DNA of 64,000 nt from JASHPR01 sp963808705. Its GTDB lineage: Bacteria; Actinomycetota; Actinomycetes; Streptosporangiales; Streptosporangiaceae. Below, piece after piece: positions 41,948-53,742 of this stretch (position 1 is its first letter; each line of letters starts with the position of its first letter). The position numbers and the translations under genes were made by a program. The DNA is taken from NCBI GenBank assembly GCA_963808705.1, contig CAWEHB010000015.1:124001-188000 (forward strand). The letters are read 5' to 3'. The notes beneath the pieces were generated by a model. The model made no database searches and was not told the origin of the DNA. It saw only the letters and a list, made by a program, of their open reading frames with translations.

Positions 41948-44293
41948 TCAGCCAAGCCAGAGGCGCAGCCAGTCGAACTGCTCGGCGAGCACGTGCAGCA
42001 CCGACTCGCGCGCGAGGTAGCCGTGGCTCTCGTGGGGCAGCAGCACCAGCCGCGCCGTCCCGCCGTTGCCCTGGATCGCCTGGTAGAGGCGCTCGGACTG
42101 GATCGGGAAGGTCCCCGAGTTGTTGTCCTGTTCACCGTGGATAAGCAGGATCGGCGCCGCGATCTTGTTCGCGTAGCGGAACGGCGACACCTGGTCGTAG
42201 ATCTCGGGTGCCTCCCACAGGCTGCGCCGCTCGGCCTGGAAGCCGAACGGGGTCAGGGTCCGGTTGTACGCGCCGCTGCGGGCGATCCCGGCCGCGAACA
42301 GGTCGGTGTGCGCGAGCAGGTTCGCGGTCATGAACCCGCCGTAGCTGTGCCCGCCCACCGCCACCCGCGCCGGGTCGGCGATGCCCATCTCGTCCAGCGC
42401 CCGGACGTGAGCCCGCGCCGCCGCCGTCACCTGCTCGACGAAGGTGTCGTTCATCGTCTCGGGATCGCCGATCACCGGCATCGTCGCGTTCGAGAGCACC
42501 GCGTAGCCGCGGAGCACGAACCACGTCGGCTCGAGCGCGTTCAGCCTGGTGAACCGCTGGCTGCTGCCGCGGACCTGGCCTGCGGTGGTCGCGTCGCCGT
42601 AGTCGAGCGGGTAGGCCCAGATCAGCAGCGGAAGCCGGCCGCCGGTGGCCGGGTCGTAGCCCGGCGGCAGGTGCAGCATGCCGGAGAGTTGCACCCCGTC
42701 GCCCCGGTCGTGCACGACCAGCCGCTTCTCCATGCCGGTCAGCTGGGGATGCGGGTCCGGCCAGCCGGTCAGCGCCGTGGAACCCGAGCCGTCCAGGGCG
42801 GTGCGGTACAGGTTCGGCGGCTCGGCGTGGCTCTCGTGCCACAGCACCACCTCGCCGCGGGGCGGGTCGGCGTCTCCGGGGAAGCCGAGCACGTGGTCCA
42901 GGCCGTCCGGGGGGCTGGAGTACAGCCGCTCCTGCTGCGCCGTCTCCAGGTCCAGGCGGTCCAGGAACGGCCGGTCCCCTTCGGGGGTCGAGCCGTCGCC
43001 GCGCAGGTAGATCAGGGAGCCGTCCTGCAGCACGGTCCGGCTGCCGTCGGGGTTGGTGACCATCAGCGGCGAGCCGGGGTCGGCGTAGGCGTCATCCATC
43101 GAGTGATCGAACAGGATCCGGCGGCGCTCCGGCTCGGCCAGGTCGCACACCCAGGTGGTCAGCCACCGGCGGTCGCGGTCGTGCTCGGTCAGCAGTATCC
43201 GGCGCGGCTCGTCCAGGTCGAGCCAGCCGAGGCAGCGGTGCTGGACGTCGAAGGCGCGCTCCGGCTCCCCGGTGAACGGCGCCGCGAGCCGCAAGATGCG
43301 GTCGCGATGCTCCGCGGGAGCGACCGGGTCCCCGCCGTCCAGGGCCTCGGTCCAGACCAGGCTGGCCGGGGCCCGCTCCTCCCAGGACACCTGCCGCGGG
43401 CCGGTCGGCACGCCCTGCCGCGGGACCTCGTCGCTCACGCCCAGCTCGGCCACGATGCGCTCCAGGTCCCCGGCGGCCGACCACACCTCCACGCTGCGCG
43501 CGAAGTACTGGTAGGGGACGCGGAACGAGAACGGCCGCCGCACCCGGTGCACCAGCAGGTGCTCGCCGTCCGGCGAGTCGGCCAGCCGCTGGTAGAGCCC
43601 GGGCGGCCCGAGTTCCTTGGCCGCCCCGGTCCGGGGCTCGACCCGGAGCGGCACCGTCGTGGCCAGCGCCTCGAACGCGTCCGCGTCGGCGGTGGTGCGC
43701 AGCAGGTCCTGGTAGGTCGCCATCTGGGACCGCTTGCCTGCCGTCTCCTCGATGTGCGGCTCGATCGGCGCCTCGGCCAGCTCGTGCGTCCCGTCTGGCG
43801 CGCCGAGCGCCAGCAGGGCACTGCCGTCGCGGGTCCACCGGACGGCGGCGCCGATGGTCAGCGGGTCCCCGCCGAGCACGTCGCGCACCCGCAGCCCGGG
43901 CACCTGCCAGGCGGTCGCCGACTCGGCGTCGGCCACCCACACGCCGATGCCGTCCGGCTCGTCCACCGTGAACGCGAACGTCCGCCCGTCCGGCGCCCAC
44001 GCGGGCACGCTCGGCTGCGCCCCGTGCGGCAGCGCCACGGCCTGCTCCGCCCCGTCCGCCAGCCGCAGCACCGACAACCCGGTCAGCCGGCGCACCCGCT
44101 GCCGGCCGGCCAGCACCGGGTCGACCCGGATTCCGGCCAGCGGCAGGTAGCCGCGGGCCAGCAGGGCGATCGGCGGGTGCGACTCGTAATGCACCAGCGC
44201 GACGAACCGCCCGCCCGGAACCAGCAGGGCCACGGGGGTCGGCGGGGCATCGATGATCGCAACGACTTCGCGTTCCGGGGTCTTGTAGGGCAC
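41948..44293 (-). CDS. S9-family prolyl oligopeptidase-like hydrolase
   Basis: A 781-residue serine peptidase of family S9. The N-terminal part is a beta-propeller; the C-terminal alpha/beta-hydrolase domain has GGHSYGGF (nucleophile Ser), the acid in HGEQDNNSGT and the histidine in PHESHGY. No signal peptide, so it is cytoplasmic or released by lysis. GTG at 44293 with AAGGA upstream is chosen instead of the longer frame. It likely cuts short peptides. Confidence 0.9.
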   Translation of the reverse strand: MPYKTPEREVVAIIDAPPTPVALLVPGGRFVALVHYESHPPIALLARGYLPLAGIRVDPVLAGRQRVRRLTGLSVLRLADGAEQAVALPHGAQPSVPAWAPDGRTFAFTVDEPDGIGVWVADAESATAWQVPGLRVRDVLGGDPLTIGAAVRWTRDGSALLALGAPDGTHELAEAPIEPHIEETAGKRSQMATYQDLLRTTADADAFEALATTVPLRVEPRTGAAKELGPPGLYQRLADSPDGEHLLVHRVRRPFSFRVPYQYFARSVEVWSAAGDLERIVAELGVSDEVPRQGVPTGPRQVSWEERAPASLVWTEALDGGDPVAPAEHRDRILRLAAPFTGEPERAFDVQHRCLGWLDLDEPRRILLTEHDRDRRWLTTWVCDLAEPERRRILFDHSMDDAYADPGSPLMVTNPDGSRTVLQDGSLIYLRGDGSTPEGDRPFLDRLDLETAQQERLYSSPPDGLDHVLGFPGDADPPRGEVVLWHESHAEPPNLYRTALDGSGSTALTGWPDPHPQLTGMEKRLVVHDRGDGVQLSGMLHLPPGYDPATGGRLPLLIWAYPLDYGDATTAGQVRGSSQRFTRLNALEPTWFVLRGYAVLSNATMPVIGDPETMNDTFVEQVTAAARAHVRALDEMGIADPARVAVGGHSYGGFMTANLLAHTDLFAAGIARSGAYNRTLTPFGFQAERRSLWEAPEIYDQVSPFRYANKIAAPILLIHGEQDNNSGTFPIQSERLYQAIQGNGGTARLVLLPHESHGYLARESVLHVLAEQFDWLRLWLG

Positions 44294-44408
44294 TCGTGAT
44301 CCTTTCCGTGCGCGGACCGCGGTCCGCGGGCTCCGCGATCGGCGGCCCAGGGCCAGTCTCGCACCCGTCGCTCCCCTGCCCACGCCGGGACGGATAGCGC
44401 AGACGCCC

Positions 44409-44603
44409 GTGACCGGTGAGCGCACCCGGCGCCTGCTGACCGCCCGGCTGGCGCAGGAGCAAGCGGACCGGAGGCTTCCGTCGGTGGCGGCCGGCCTGGT
44501 GCGCGGGAGCGAGCTGGTCTGGTCGGGCGGGCGCGGCCGGATCGGCGGGGGCAGCGGGCCGGCACCCGGCGGGGGGGATCCCGGCGGCTGGCGGGCCGGG
44601 TAG
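44409..44603 (+). pseudogene. N-terminal stub of a class C beta-lactamase-like hydrolase
   Basis: The frame starts at GTG 44409 and carries RLPSVAAGLVRGSELVWSGG, the typical opening of serine hydrolases of the beta-lactamase/AmpC family. It ends after 64 residues, before the SxxK active site, in a Gly-rich run. The rest of the gene is gone. Confidence 0.55.
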
Positions 44604-44613
44604 CGCCGGCCCG

Positions 44614-45423
44614 TTATGGCTTGCGGCCTACTCCGCACATTCCGGGCACATTACCGGGCTCCGGGAAGGGGGTAGCGTCAGGGCGCCAGGCGGTCAGCGT
44701 CACGACTCCGGGTTCCACCAGCTCCAGGCCGTCGAAGAATCCGGTGATCTGCTCTGGCGCACGCAGGTGGTACGCGTTGTGCGCTGACTGGTTCAGCTGC
44801 CGCGAGGCCTCGTTGAGCGTCTCGCTGGTGTTGACACCGTCGCTGATGGCAAGATAGCTGCCCGGCGGCATGGGATCCATGAGCCGCCTGATGATCGCCT
44901 GCGGGTCGTCGGAGTCGGGGATCTGGCCCAAGATCCCTAGCATCATGAGCGCGACCGGCTGGCTGAAGTCCAGCGTCCGGGCGGCCCCCTCCAGGATCTT
45001 GTCCGGCTCGCGCACGTCGGCATCGAGGTAGTCGCAGGCACCCTCCGGCGTGCTGGTGAGCAGGGCACGGGCGTGCACCAGGACCAGGGGGTCGTTATCG
45101 ACGTAGACGATGCGCGATTCCGGCGCGATCGACTGGGCGACCTGGTGGGTGTTGTTGGCGGTCGGCAGGCCGGTCCCGACGTCCAGGAACTGGCGGATCC
45201 CGGCCTCGGCGACCAGGTAACGGATCGAACGGGCCAGGAAGGAGCGCTGGAGCCGGGCGATGCGGGTCATGTCCGGGAACATCTCCATGACCTGATCACC
45301 GGCCATGCGATCGACCGGGTAGTTGTCCTTGCCGCCCAGCCAGTAGTTCCAGATCCGGGCCGAATGCGGAACCGAAGTGTCGATCTCAGGCATGCGGTCA
45401 GCCGTGGACGAACTGTCGCTCAC
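44614..45423 (-). CDS. DUF574-family SAM-dependent methyltransferase
   Basis: A 269-residue actinobacterial methyltransferase of the DUF574 (Methyltransf_19) family: HSARIWNYWLGGKDNYPVDR at the start, motif I FLDVGTGLPT and YVDNDPLVLVHARALL. SAM binding is expected; the methyl acceptor is unknown. These genes are often neighbours of XRE-DUF5753/DUF397 pairs, as here. Last of three minus-strand genes. Confidence 0.9.
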   Translation of the reverse strand: MSDSSSTADRMPEIDTSVPHSARIWNYWLGGKDNYPVDRMAGDQVMEMFPDMTRIARLQRSFLARSIRYLVAEAGIRQFLDVGTGLPTANNTHQVAQSIAPESRIVYVDNDPLVLVHARALLTSTPEGACDYLDADVREPDKILEGAARTLDFSQPVALMMLGILGQIPDSDDPQAIIRRLMDPMPPGSYLAISDGVNTSETLNEASRQLNQSAHNAYHLRAPEQITGFFDGLELVEPGVVTLTAWRPDATPFPEPGNVPGMCGVGRKP

Positions 45424-45477
45424 GGATCATTTCTCCGCTCTGTGCTGCGGTAGGGGACGCGGGAACCACGCCGGATC

Positions 45478-46455
45478 CTAGACCTGCTTGAGCAGCGCGC
45501 TGATCATATCCTTGCTGGCCGGGCCGGTCCTGGCCCGTACGCACAGCTGGTCCATGACGGTCACGTAGTCGATGACGTCGTCGGGGTGGTCCAGGTAGAC
45601 CGCGCTGTTCAGCTGCTCAAGGTAGACCATATCGGGCAGGTCCGGCTCGGGGAACCGCAGGATGGTGAACGGGCCGCCCGCCGCGGCATGCGGGCCGACG
45701 TCGAACGGGACGACCTGGAGCGTGACGTTGGGCAGCTCGGTGACCTGCAGCAGGTGCTCGAGCTGCGCCCGCATCACCTCCCGCCGGGCCGGCCAGCGGC
45801 GCAGCGCCGCCTCGTCCAGCACGGCCCATACCCGGGGGGCATCGGGCTGGGTCAGCAGCTGCTGGCGCTTCATCCGGACGCTGACCCGGCGGGTGATCTC
45901 CTCCTCGGACGCATTCGCGTTGGCGATGAGGATGACGGCCCGGGCGTAGTCCTCGGTCTGCAGCAGGCCATGGACGAACTGCAGCTCGTAGAGCCGGATG
46001 ATCGACGCGGCCTTCTCCAGCCCGAGGTACAGCTCGAACCAGCTGGGCAGGACGTCGGTGTACGGCTGCCACCAGCCGGGTGTGCTGGCCTGGCGGGCCA
46101 GGGCCAGCAGCTCTTCCCGCTGCGCCTCGTCGGTCACCCCGTACAGGCTGAGCAGATCCGCCACGTCGCGCTGCTTGGCGCCGCTGCGTCCGCGCTCCAG
46201 GCGGCTGATCTTGGAATGGGTCGCCCGGATCTCCTCGGCGGCCTCAGCCACCGTGACGTGGCTGTTTTCCCGCAGCCGGCGCAGCTGAGCGCCCAGCGCG
46301 ATCCGCAGCGCCGTCGGCCCGCTGCGCGCGGCGATCAGTGCCCGCTCGGACGGCGCCCGCTCGGACGGCGCCCGCTCGGACGGCGCCCGCTCGGACGGCG
46401 CCCGCTCGGACGGCGCGCGGGCGGGCGTGATGTGCCGTACCTGATCTGAGATCAT
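45478..46455 (-). CDS. XRE regulator with DUF5753 domain
   Basis: A 325-residue protein: an N-terminal APSER repeat stretch, a helix-turn-helix (TVAEAAEEIRATHSKISRLE), and a C-terminal DUF5753 domain (PSWFELYLGLEKAASIIRLY onward, VVPFDVGPHAAAGGPFTILR). This large actinobacterial family is usually paired with a DUF397 protein, as here. The pair often behaves like a regulatory or toxin-antitoxin-like couple in development; direct evidence here is only the pairing. Confidence 0.9.
   Translation of the reverse strand: MISDQVRHITPARAPSERAPSERAPSERAPSERAPSERALIAARSGPTALRIALGAQLRRLRENSHVTVAEAAEEIRATHSKISRLERGRSGAKQRDVADLLSLYGVTDEAQREELLALARQASTPGWWQPYTDVLPSWFELYLGLEKAASIIRLYELQFVHGLLQTEDYARAVILIANANASEEEITRRVSVRMKRQQLLTQPDAPRVWAVLDEAALRRWPARREVMRAQLEHLLQVTELPNVTLQVVPFDVGPHAAAGGPFTILRFPEPDLPDMVYLEQLNSAVYLDHPDDVIDYVTVMDQLCVRARTGPASKDMISALLKQV
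46341..46415 (-). repeat. 15-bp in-frame tandem repeat (APSER)
   Basis: Five perfect copies of CCCGCTCGGACGGCG on the plus strand encode five APSER pentapeptides in the N-terminus of the XRE protein. Confidence 0.95.
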
Positions 46456-46572
46456 CCAAACTCCAGGGGGAACCGCAGCCGACGCCTGGCCGGCTAGCCA
46501 AGTATCCCACCGGCCCGTGCCGGCGCATAGCGAGTCGCCGCGAGCCGCCGGCGGCCGGGAGAACCTCCCAGG

Positions 46573-46809
46573 TCAGCCGAGCAGGTAGTCGAACTGGCCG
46601 TCCTTGACGCCCCGGATGAACGCGGTGATCTCCGCGGGGGTGTAGATCAGCGCCGGGCTGTCGGAATGACGCGAGTTACGGACGGCGACTGCCCCGTCAG
46701 GCAGTTCGGCGACCTCCACGCAACTCCCGTTCGGGTTGCTGTAGTCGCTCTTGCGCCAGCTAACCCCCTCGAGCTGGGATGCTGGCATGCCGTTGCGGGC
46801 CTGAACCAT
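46573..46809 (-). CDS. DUF397 protein
   Basis: A 78-residue protein of the DUF397 family: WRKSDYSNPNGSCVEVAELP and AVRNSRHSDSPALIYTPAEI are diagnostic. It is encoded just upstream of the XRE-DUF5753 gene, the usual partner. ATG at 46809 follows GGGGAG. Role unproven; some homologues bind the XRE partner. Confidence 0.9.
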   Translation of the reverse strand: MVQARNGMPASQLEGVSWRKSDYSNPNGSCVEVAELPDGAVAVRNSRHSDSPALIYTPAEITAFIRGVKDGQFDYLLG

Positions 46810-47008
46810 CAACCTTCTCCCCGTTTGCTTACGGCGGACCTGCCCCTGTTGGCACCCCTTGCCGCTTCTAGCACGTTATCGTATGCACGCGCATTTGTTC
46901 TGTGCAATCAAATGTTCTTGCAGATGCTCTTGCAGACGTTCATGCGTACGATGGCCAGGAACCTCTGCACCCTGATAGATCCGAGTAAACCGACCGGGGA
47001 AGGCTGGC
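46810..47008. other. Divergent region with 12-bp-periodic units
   Basis: Between the DUF397 gene and the hypothetical gene lie three degenerate 12-bp units (TTCTTGCAGATG, CTCTTGCAGACG, TTCATGCGTACG at 46915-46950), preceded by an AT-rich ATTTGTTCTGTGC segment. Possible regulator site; no gene seen. Confidence 0.4.
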
Positions 47009-47335
47009 ATGCCGAAGCTCAGCGACAAGGACAGGCAGGCGCTCCGGCTCGCCGACGACCTGCAGAAGGCCATAGACCAATGGCTCGGCCGCCGCGGCGT
47101 GGAGCAGTCCTGCGCCGTTTCCCCATTCGTAGACCCGGCCGGGGAGCCGGCGGTGATCATCAAGATGAACGCCCTGGTGGCCGGCGCCATGATCGACGGC
47201 CTCCAGCAACCAGCGGCCCGCCCGGTGCCGCCGCCGCTACTGGGCGGCGGTCCCGCGGAGCCGTTCCCCGGCGACCCTCCCGCCGGACCGCCCGGCCCGA
47301 ACAGCCCTTCCGGGTACTTCCCGTTCAAGCCGTAA
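47009..47335 (+). CDS. Hypothetical protein with Pro-rich tail
   Basis: A 108-residue protein (MPKLSDKDRQALRLADDLQK start) with a short helical N-terminal half and a Gly/Pro-rich C-terminal tail. ATG at 47009 preceded by GGGGAAGG. It converges on the E1 gene with only two bases between stops. The preceding 199-bp region holds 12-bp-periodic TTCTTGCAGATG-like units that may be its control region. No domain recognised. Confidence 0.5.
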   Translation: MPKLSDKDRQALRLADDLQKAIDQWLGRRGVEQSCAVSPFVDPAGEPAVIIKMNALVAGAMIDGLQQPAARPVPPPLLGGGPAEPFPGDPPAGPPGPNSPSGYFPFKP

Positions 47336-47337
47336 CC

Positions 47338-49680
<2,343 letters not shown>

Positions 49681-49708
49681 GGGCGGGTTACGGCGGCGCG
49701 GCGAGAGC

Positions 49709-51307
49709 TCACAACGTGAACTCTAGGTCCGGCGTGAGCTCGGTCACGTCCATCTGCGCCTTCTGCAGCCGCCCGGAGTAGTCCCAGTTCAGCGCCTGCC
49801 AGCGGGTGAACTGGTCGAGCACCCACACGCCGGACTGGCGGGACCCGTTGCCGGACTTGCCGTTGCCGCCGAACGGCAGGTGCGCCTCCGCCCCGGACGT
49901 CGAGTTATTCACGCTCACCATGCCGGCCGACACCCCGCGCCGGAACGCGAACGCCTCCCGCGCGTCGTCGGTGTAGACCGACGAGGACAGCCCGTAGCCG
50001 GGCGCGTTCGCGAGCTCGATTGCCTGGTCCATGGACCGGTACGTGGTCACCCCGACCAGCGGCCCGAACGTCTCGTTGTCGAAGATCTCGTCGCCGGGGC
50101 GCACCCCGTCCACGATCGTCGGGTGGTAGAAGATGCCCGCTTCCGGGTCGCCCACGAAGCCGGCCCGCGGGTTCGCCGCGGTGATCCGCCCGATCCCGGT
50201 GGAGCCGAGCACCTTGTGCCGCGGGCCGATCCAGCCGAGGAACTTGTCGAACCGCTCGGCGAACTTCACGTCGAGCATCGGCCCGTAGAGCACGTCACCG
50301 AACGGGTCGCCCACCGCCGCGGCGGCCGTCGCCTCGGCGAACCGGGTGAGGAACTCGTCATGCACCGACTCGTGGCAGATCACGGTGCCGAGCGAGGTGC
50401 ACCGCTGCCCGGCGGTGCCGAACCCGGCGAACAGCGCCCCCTCGACGGCCAGGTCCAGGTCGGCGTGCCCGGTGACCACCATCGGGTTCTTCCCGCCCAG
50501 CTCCAGGCAGGCCGACTGCAGGTGCCGGCCGGCCAGCTCGCCGATCCGCGCGCCGACCTCGGAGGAGCCGGTGAACCCGACCTTGTCGACCAGGCCCGCG
50601 TCCAGCGCCTGCTCCAGGCCGGAGAAGGTCTCCGGGCCGTCGGCGTAGACCACGTTGAACACCCCGGGCGGCAGCCCGCCGCCGCGGCAGAACAGCTCGT
50701 GGAAGGCGGCCGCCGCGGCCGCGGAGTACTCGGCCGGCTTCCACACCACGGCGTTGCCGCACAGCAGCGCGGGCACGATGTACCAGGACGGGACCGCCAC
50801 CGGGAAGTTCCCCGCGGTGATCACCGCGACCACCCCGACCGGGTTGCGGAACGTGAACAGCTGCTTGTCCGGCATCTCGCTCGGCACCGTCTGCCCGTAC
50901 AGGCGCCGGCCCTCGCCGAGGAAGAAGTCGCAGGTGTCGATGATCTCCTGGACCTCGCCGAGCGCCTCGGGGTACGGCTTGCCGATCTCGCGGGTGACCA
51001 GCCGGGCCAGCCGCTCCTTGTTGGCCTCCACCAGCCGGCCGATGTGCGCGATCGCCCGGCCGCGCACCGGCGCGGGCACGTCCGCCCAGCCCGGCTGGGC
51101 CGCCCGCGCCGCCCGGGCCGCGCTCACCAGCAGCGGCGCGTCGGCCAGCGCGACCTCGGCGACCACGTCGTCGAGGCGGGCCGGGTTGGTGGACCGGAAC
51201 CGCCCGGCGGCCGGGCCGGTGACCGGGCGGCCGTCGATGACGGAGCAGACCGCGCGGGCCTCGGGGCGGGCGGAATCAGCCGCGGAATCAGCCACGGGGT
51301 GAGCCAT
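49709..51307 (-). CDS. Aldehyde dehydrogenase (aminoadipate-semialdehyde type)
   Basis: A 532-residue NAD(P)-dependent aldehyde dehydrogenase with LELGGKNPMVV (general base Glu region) and the catalytic cysteine in GTAGQRCTSLG. Encoded 22 bp after the lysine 6-aminotransferase gene, so it most likely oxidises L-2-aminoadipate 6-semialdehyde (or its cyclic form, piperideine-6-carboxylate) to 2-aminoadipate. The terminal part resembles the amaB/pcd group. ATG at 51307. Confidence 0.85.
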   Translation of the reverse strand: MAHPVADSAADSARPEARAVCSVIDGRPVTGPAAGRFRSTNPARLDDVVAEVALADAPLLVSAARAARAAQPGWADVPAPVRGRAIAHIGRLVEANKERLARLVTREIGKPYPEALGEVQEIIDTCDFFLGEGRRLYGQTVPSEMPDKQLFTFRNPVGVVAVITAGNFPVAVPSWYIVPALLCGNAVVWKPAEYSAAAAAAFHELFCRGGGLPPGVFNVVYADGPETFSGLEQALDAGLVDKVGFTGSSEVGARIGELAGRHLQSACLELGGKNPMVVTGHADLDLAVEGALFAGFGTAGQRCTSLGTVICHESVHDEFLTRFAEATAAAAVGDPFGDVLYGPMLDVKFAERFDKFLGWIGPRHKVLGSTGIGRITAANPRAGFVGDPEAGIFYHPTIVDGVRPGDEIFDNETFGPLVGVTTYRSMDQAIELANAPGYGLSSSVYTDDAREAFAFRRGVSAGMVSVNNSTSGAEAHLPFGGNGKSGNGSRQSGVWVLDQFTRWQALNWDYSGRLQKAQMDVTELTPDLEFTL

Positions 51308-51329
51308 GTCCTGCGTCCTTAGGTAGTCG

Positions 51330-52718
51330 TCAGCTGCTAGCCAGGCTATGCAGCGAGCCCAGCACGCGGTCGAAGGCAGCCAGGCCGAACTGCAGCTCCC
51401 GCTCGGTGATGTCGAGGGCCGGCCGGAACCGGATCGAGCGCCCCCCGCAGGGCAGTACGATGACGTGCTCCTCGCGCAGGTGTCGCACCGCGGTGTCGCG
51501 GATCGCCGCGTCCGGGAGGTCGAGGGCGCACATGAGCCCCCGCCCGCGGACGTTCGACGCCACGGCCGCGTGCTGCTCGCCCAGGGCCCGGAGCTCGCCG
51601 AGCAGCCAGTCGCCGGTCTTGGCCGCGCGGTCGATCAGCCCGTCCCGCTCGATGATCTCCAGCAGCCGCCGGGAGCGGACCATGTCGGCCAGCCCGCCGC
51701 CCCAGGTCGAGTTGATCCGGCCGGAGACCGCGAACACGTTGTCGGCGACCTCGTTGACCCGCCGCCCGGCCATGACGCCGCCGAGCTGCACCTTCTTGGC
51801 GAACGCGACGACGTCGGGCTCCAGGCCGAGCTGCTGGTAGGCCCACGCCGTGCCGGTGAGCCCGACCCCGGTCTGCACCTCGTCGAGCACGAACAGCGCG
51901 TCGTAGGCGTGGCAGAGGTCCTGCATGGCCCGCAGGAACTCGGGCCGCATGTGATTGTCCCCGCCCTCGCCCTGGATCGGCTCGGCAAGGAAGCAGGCGA
52001 TGTCGTGCGGGTTGGCCTCGAAGGCCGCCCGCGCCTGGGCCAGCGCCCGCGCCTCGGCCTGCTCGACCTCGGCCAGGTGCTCCCCGAGGGGGAACGTGAC
52101 CGCGGGCACGTCGATCCTCGGCCAGTCGAACTTCGGGAACCGGTCGGTCTTGGCCGGCTCGGTGTTGGTCAGCGACAGCGTGTACCCGGACCGGCCGTGG
52201 AACGCCCGGGTGAGGTGCACCACCTTGGTGCCGAGCCGGGGGGACCGGCCCGCCGCCTCGTTGCGGCGGCTCTTCCAGTCGAACGCCACCTTCAGCGCGT
52301 TCTCGACGGCGAGCGCCCCACCCTCGACGAAGAACAGGTGCGGCAGCGCCCGGTCGCCGAGCACCCGGACGAAGGTCTCCACGAACTGCGCGTAATGCGT
52401 GGTGTAGATGTCCGGGTTGGCGGGCTTGTTGGCCGCCGCCTCGGCCAGCACGGCCATGAACTCCGGGTCGTCGGCCAGCCCGCGGGGGTTGGACCCGAGC
52501 GGCGCCGACGCGAAGAACGTATAGAGGTCCAGGTACTCCTCGCCGGTCCGCGCGTCGACGATCCAGGAGCCGTGGCTGGCCCTGGTGTCGTAGATGATCT
52601 TGAACCCGTCGGCCAGCACGTACCGGGCGAGCACCTCGTGCACCTGCTGCGGGGCGATCGCGACATTGTCGGCCGGGCTGGGCGCGGTCCCGCTCCGAGA
52701 CCCGATGATCGATTCCAC
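51330..52718 (-). CDS. lat: L-lysine 6-aminotransferase
   Basis: A 462-residue class III PLP aminotransferase. Size, the N-terminal VHEVLARYVLADGFKIIYDT and the region FAKKVQLGGVMAG with the PLP lysine match actinobacterial lysine epsilon-aminotransferase. It transfers the epsilon-amino group of lysine to 2-oxoglutarate and yields allysine. GTG at 52718 follows GGGAGG; the 47-residue longer frame is rejected. First gene of a three-gene set with the aldehyde dehydrogenase and E1. Confidence 0.9.
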   Translation of the reverse strand: MESIIGSRSGTAPSPADNVAIAPQQVHEVLARYVLADGFKIIYDTRASHGSWIVDARTGEEYLDLYTFFASAPLGSNPRGLADDPEFMAVLAEAAANKPANPDIYTTHYAQFVETFVRVLGDRALPHLFFVEGGALAVENALKVAFDWKSRRNEAAGRSPRLGTKVVHLTRAFHGRSGYTLSLTNTEPAKTDRFPKFDWPRIDVPAVTFPLGEHLAEVEQAEARALAQARAAFEANPHDIACFLAEPIQGEGGDNHMRPEFLRAMQDLCHAYDALFVLDEVQTGVGLTGTAWAYQQLGLEPDVVAFAKKVQLGGVMAGRRVNEVADNVFAVSGRINSTWGGGLADMVRSRRLLEIIERDGLIDRAAKTGDWLLGELRALGEQHAAVASNVRGRGLMCALDLPDAAIRDTAVRHLREEHVIVLPCGGRSIRFRPALDITERELQFGLAAFDRVLGSLHSLASS

Positions 52719-52871
52719 CGGAAGTCCTCCCGTCGTCACCGTCGACGAACGAATAATCTCCAGCCTAACGGCCACACAGCCGCACATCGTATGTGACATT
52801 TCGAAGTTCTCAGGCCGCTGCCCGGCCGCCGTGCAGGCCGGCCGGGCGCCGGAGGGCACGCCGGAACCCGC

Positions 52872-53474
52872 TCAGTACCAGCCGTCGGCGACCTCGTAGT
52901 CCCAGGCCAGGCGCGGGCTGCCGTAGGTGCTGCGGATGTACCGCAGGCCCCAGCGGATCTGGGTCCGGGCGCTGCTGCGCCAGCCCGGGCCCGCGGCGGC
53001 CATCTTGGCGCCCGGGAGGGCCTGCGGGATGCCGTAGGCGCCCGAATACGGGTTCTGCGCGTACACGTTCCAGCCGCTTTCGGCGTCCCACAGCCAGTTC
53101 AGGTACGGGAACTGCCGCTGCGACCAGCCGAAGGAGCCGAGCATCTGCCGGGCGATCTGCCGCGGCGTCAGCGCACTGCTCGCGGCACTCGCGGCACTCG
53201 CGGCCGGCGCCAGCACGGTGGCCAGCTTGATGCTGCGCGGGGGGTGCGTCGTGGCCTGGCGGCCCGTGGTCAGGCGAGCCGCGGCCGCGCGGCCCGTGGT
53301 CAGGTGAGCCGCGGCCGCGCGGCCCGTGGTCAGGTGAACCGGGGCGACGGGCCGGGCCGGGGCGGATGACGCCGCGGCTGTGCCGGCGGCTCCCAGGGCC
53401 AGGGCCGAACTTGCGATGACGGTCGTGAGCTTTACGGACAGCGGGGAGGACAAGATGAACCCTCGGTCGGGCAC
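52872..53474 (-). CDS. Secreted transglycosylase-like protein
   Basis: A 200-residue secreted protein. A signal peptide (VKLTTVIASSALALGAAGTA then ASSAPA) is followed by three HLTTGRAAAA-type repeats and a C-terminal lysozyme-like or aggregation-promoting-factor-like domain (FPYLNWLWDAESGWNVYAQN, SGAYGIPQALPG, RWGLRYIRSTYG). It likely cuts cell-wall peptidoglycan. The start is either GTG 53474 or, with better spacing from GAGGG, TTG 53453. Confidence 0.75.
   Translation of the reverse strand: MPDRGFILSSPLSVKLTTVIASSALALGAAGTAAASSAPARPVAPVHLTTGRAAAAHLTTGRAAAARLTTGRQATTHPPRSIKLATVLAPAASAASAASSALTPRQIARQMLGSFGWSQRQFPYLNWLWDAESGWNVYAQNPYSGAYGIPQALPGAKMAAAGPGWRSSARTQIRWGLRYIRSTYGSPRLAWDYEVADGWY
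53256..53345 (-). repeat. 30-bp in-frame tandem repeat (LTTGRAAAA)
   Basis: Three 30-bp units encode a HLTTGRAAAA-type decapeptide between the signal peptide and the lysozyme-like domain of the secreted protein. Confidence 0.9.
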
Positions 53475-53742
53475 GCCTGGCGTGCTCGGCTTCCACCCAT
53501 GACAAAGTGCCTGGCCGCGAAGGGGAGGCAGTGGCGCGCGGACTCGGACGCGGATCAGGGCGCCGGCGGGTTGCTCAGGGCAACCATCACGCACGCTGGG
53601 TGCTGACGTGCGCTCCACCCTGCCGAAGCCCGGGGAGTGCTCGGCGCATTAGCGGCTGAAGTTAGCTGAGAGCTTAACCAAATAACTGCCCATAACGGAC
53701 GGAAAGCCCTATATCTCCTCGACCGGCCGGCCGTGGAGCGTC
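53475..53742. other. Intergenic region before the secreted protein
   Basis: A 268-bp region holding the upstream control sequence of the secreted transglycosylase and the end of the BMC operon. I see an AT-richer stretch near 53655-53700 but no firm promoter or small gene. Confidence 0.4.
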